A DNA stretch of 6,747 nucleotides from Deltaproteobacteria bacterium (lineage in GTDB: Bacteria; Desulfobacterota; Desulfobacteria; Desulfobacterales; ETH-SRB1): the NCBI GenBank assembly GCA_030627405.1, contig DAOUSD010000096.1, forward strand, positions 1 through 6,747, in the 5' to 3' direction. The notes beneath the pieces are model-generated. The model ran no database searches. It worked only from the letters and a program-made list of their open reading frames with translations, and was not told where the DNA came from. The first letter of the stretch is position 1; each line of letters begins with the position of its first letter. This document shows, in pieces, positions 6,667 through 6,747 of the stretch. The translations under genes were made by a program, and so were the position numbers.

Positions 6667-6733
6667 GGATAAAACTGTTCAACATCCTCTTTACCTCATT
6701 GACCTGTTGATTAAGTTCTCTAAAATCTCTCAT
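6644..6733 (-). pseudogene. Remnant of a four-helix-bundle (23S rRNA IVS/S23-like) gene
   Basis: The minus strand carries a 29-codon ORF with a good ribosome site (AAAAGGG, 6 nt before ATG 6733-6731; an in-frame ATG at 6739-6737 is the alternative). It starts MRDFREL, like the beginning of S23/IVS-type four-helix-bundle proteins (MRDF.KLKVW...). It then passes straight into NQQVNEVKRMLNSFIQKL, which resembles the last helix of the same family (EL..EV.EVKRML..LI.KL). The roughly 90 central residues are missing. The natural explanation is an internal deletion that fused start and end; GAACTTAA at the join (minus strand of 6711-6718) could encode both REL-K and EL-N. It converges on the glycosyltransferase-like gene. 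At this length it cannot form the four-helix bundle. The match is from memory of the family, so moderate confidence. Confidence 0.5.
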
Positions 6734-6747
6734 TTCCATCCCTTTTC

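Overview
The window comes from a Gram-negative bacterium: three consecutive genes look like enzymes that build the lipopolysaccharide (LPS) core. Lineage cannot be fixed from this stretch. The debris around those genes (a MITE-like insertion, a remnant of a 23S-rRNA-intervening-sequence-type four-helix-bundle gene, short tandem repeats) suits a repeat-rich genome of an uncultured-type lineage, but that is inference.

Region 1 (about 87-2898) is the wreck of one P-type Ca2+-transporting ATPase of the SERCA/PacL (P-IIA) type. All signature motifs survive (TGES, PEGLP, DKTGTLT, KGAP, TGDGVNDAP, and the SSNLGE and NLLTDG membrane motifs). The gene is damaged in three ways. The N-terminus is not found in frame. 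A one-base frame change sits in an A6 run near 428-433. A 303-bp non-coding element (1189-1491), flanked by the direct repeat GGGAGT, splits the nucleotide-binding domain. Removing the element plus one GGGAGT copy rejoins the reading frame exactly. Inside it lies a second inverted-repeat structure (1249-1433), so one MITE may be nested in another. The ATPase is visibly AT-richer than the genes that follow.

Region 2 (about 2960-6037) is a tightly packed plus-strand operon. A 19-codon ORF with a strong AGGAGG site overlaps by ATGA the first glycosyltransferase (WaaG-like GT4). Two bases later comes a WaaP/InaA-type LPS-core sugar kinase, which overlaps by 11 bp a second GT4-family glycosyltransferase. 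Together they would add and phosphorylate sugars on the LPS inner or outer core at the cytoplasmic face of the inner membrane.

Region 3 (6038-6747) holds a fourth glycosyltransferase-like gene, preceded by a 12-bp tandem duplication that doubles its Shine-Dalgarno sequence. It is broken by a frame change at a C5 run (6181-6185) and appears cut short at 6640. There it meets a GCGGTTAGCTTTT repeat pair and a minus-strand mini-ORF that looks like an internally deleted four-helix-bundle (S23/IVS) gene.

I see no phage-defence, CRISPR or other novel multi-gene system. The most informative signals are the precise element insertion in the ATPase, the nested inverted repeats, the coupled leader ORF, and the S23 remnant joined to the end of the last glycosyltransferase. 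Two of the lesions are homopolymer indels and could be sequencing errors.
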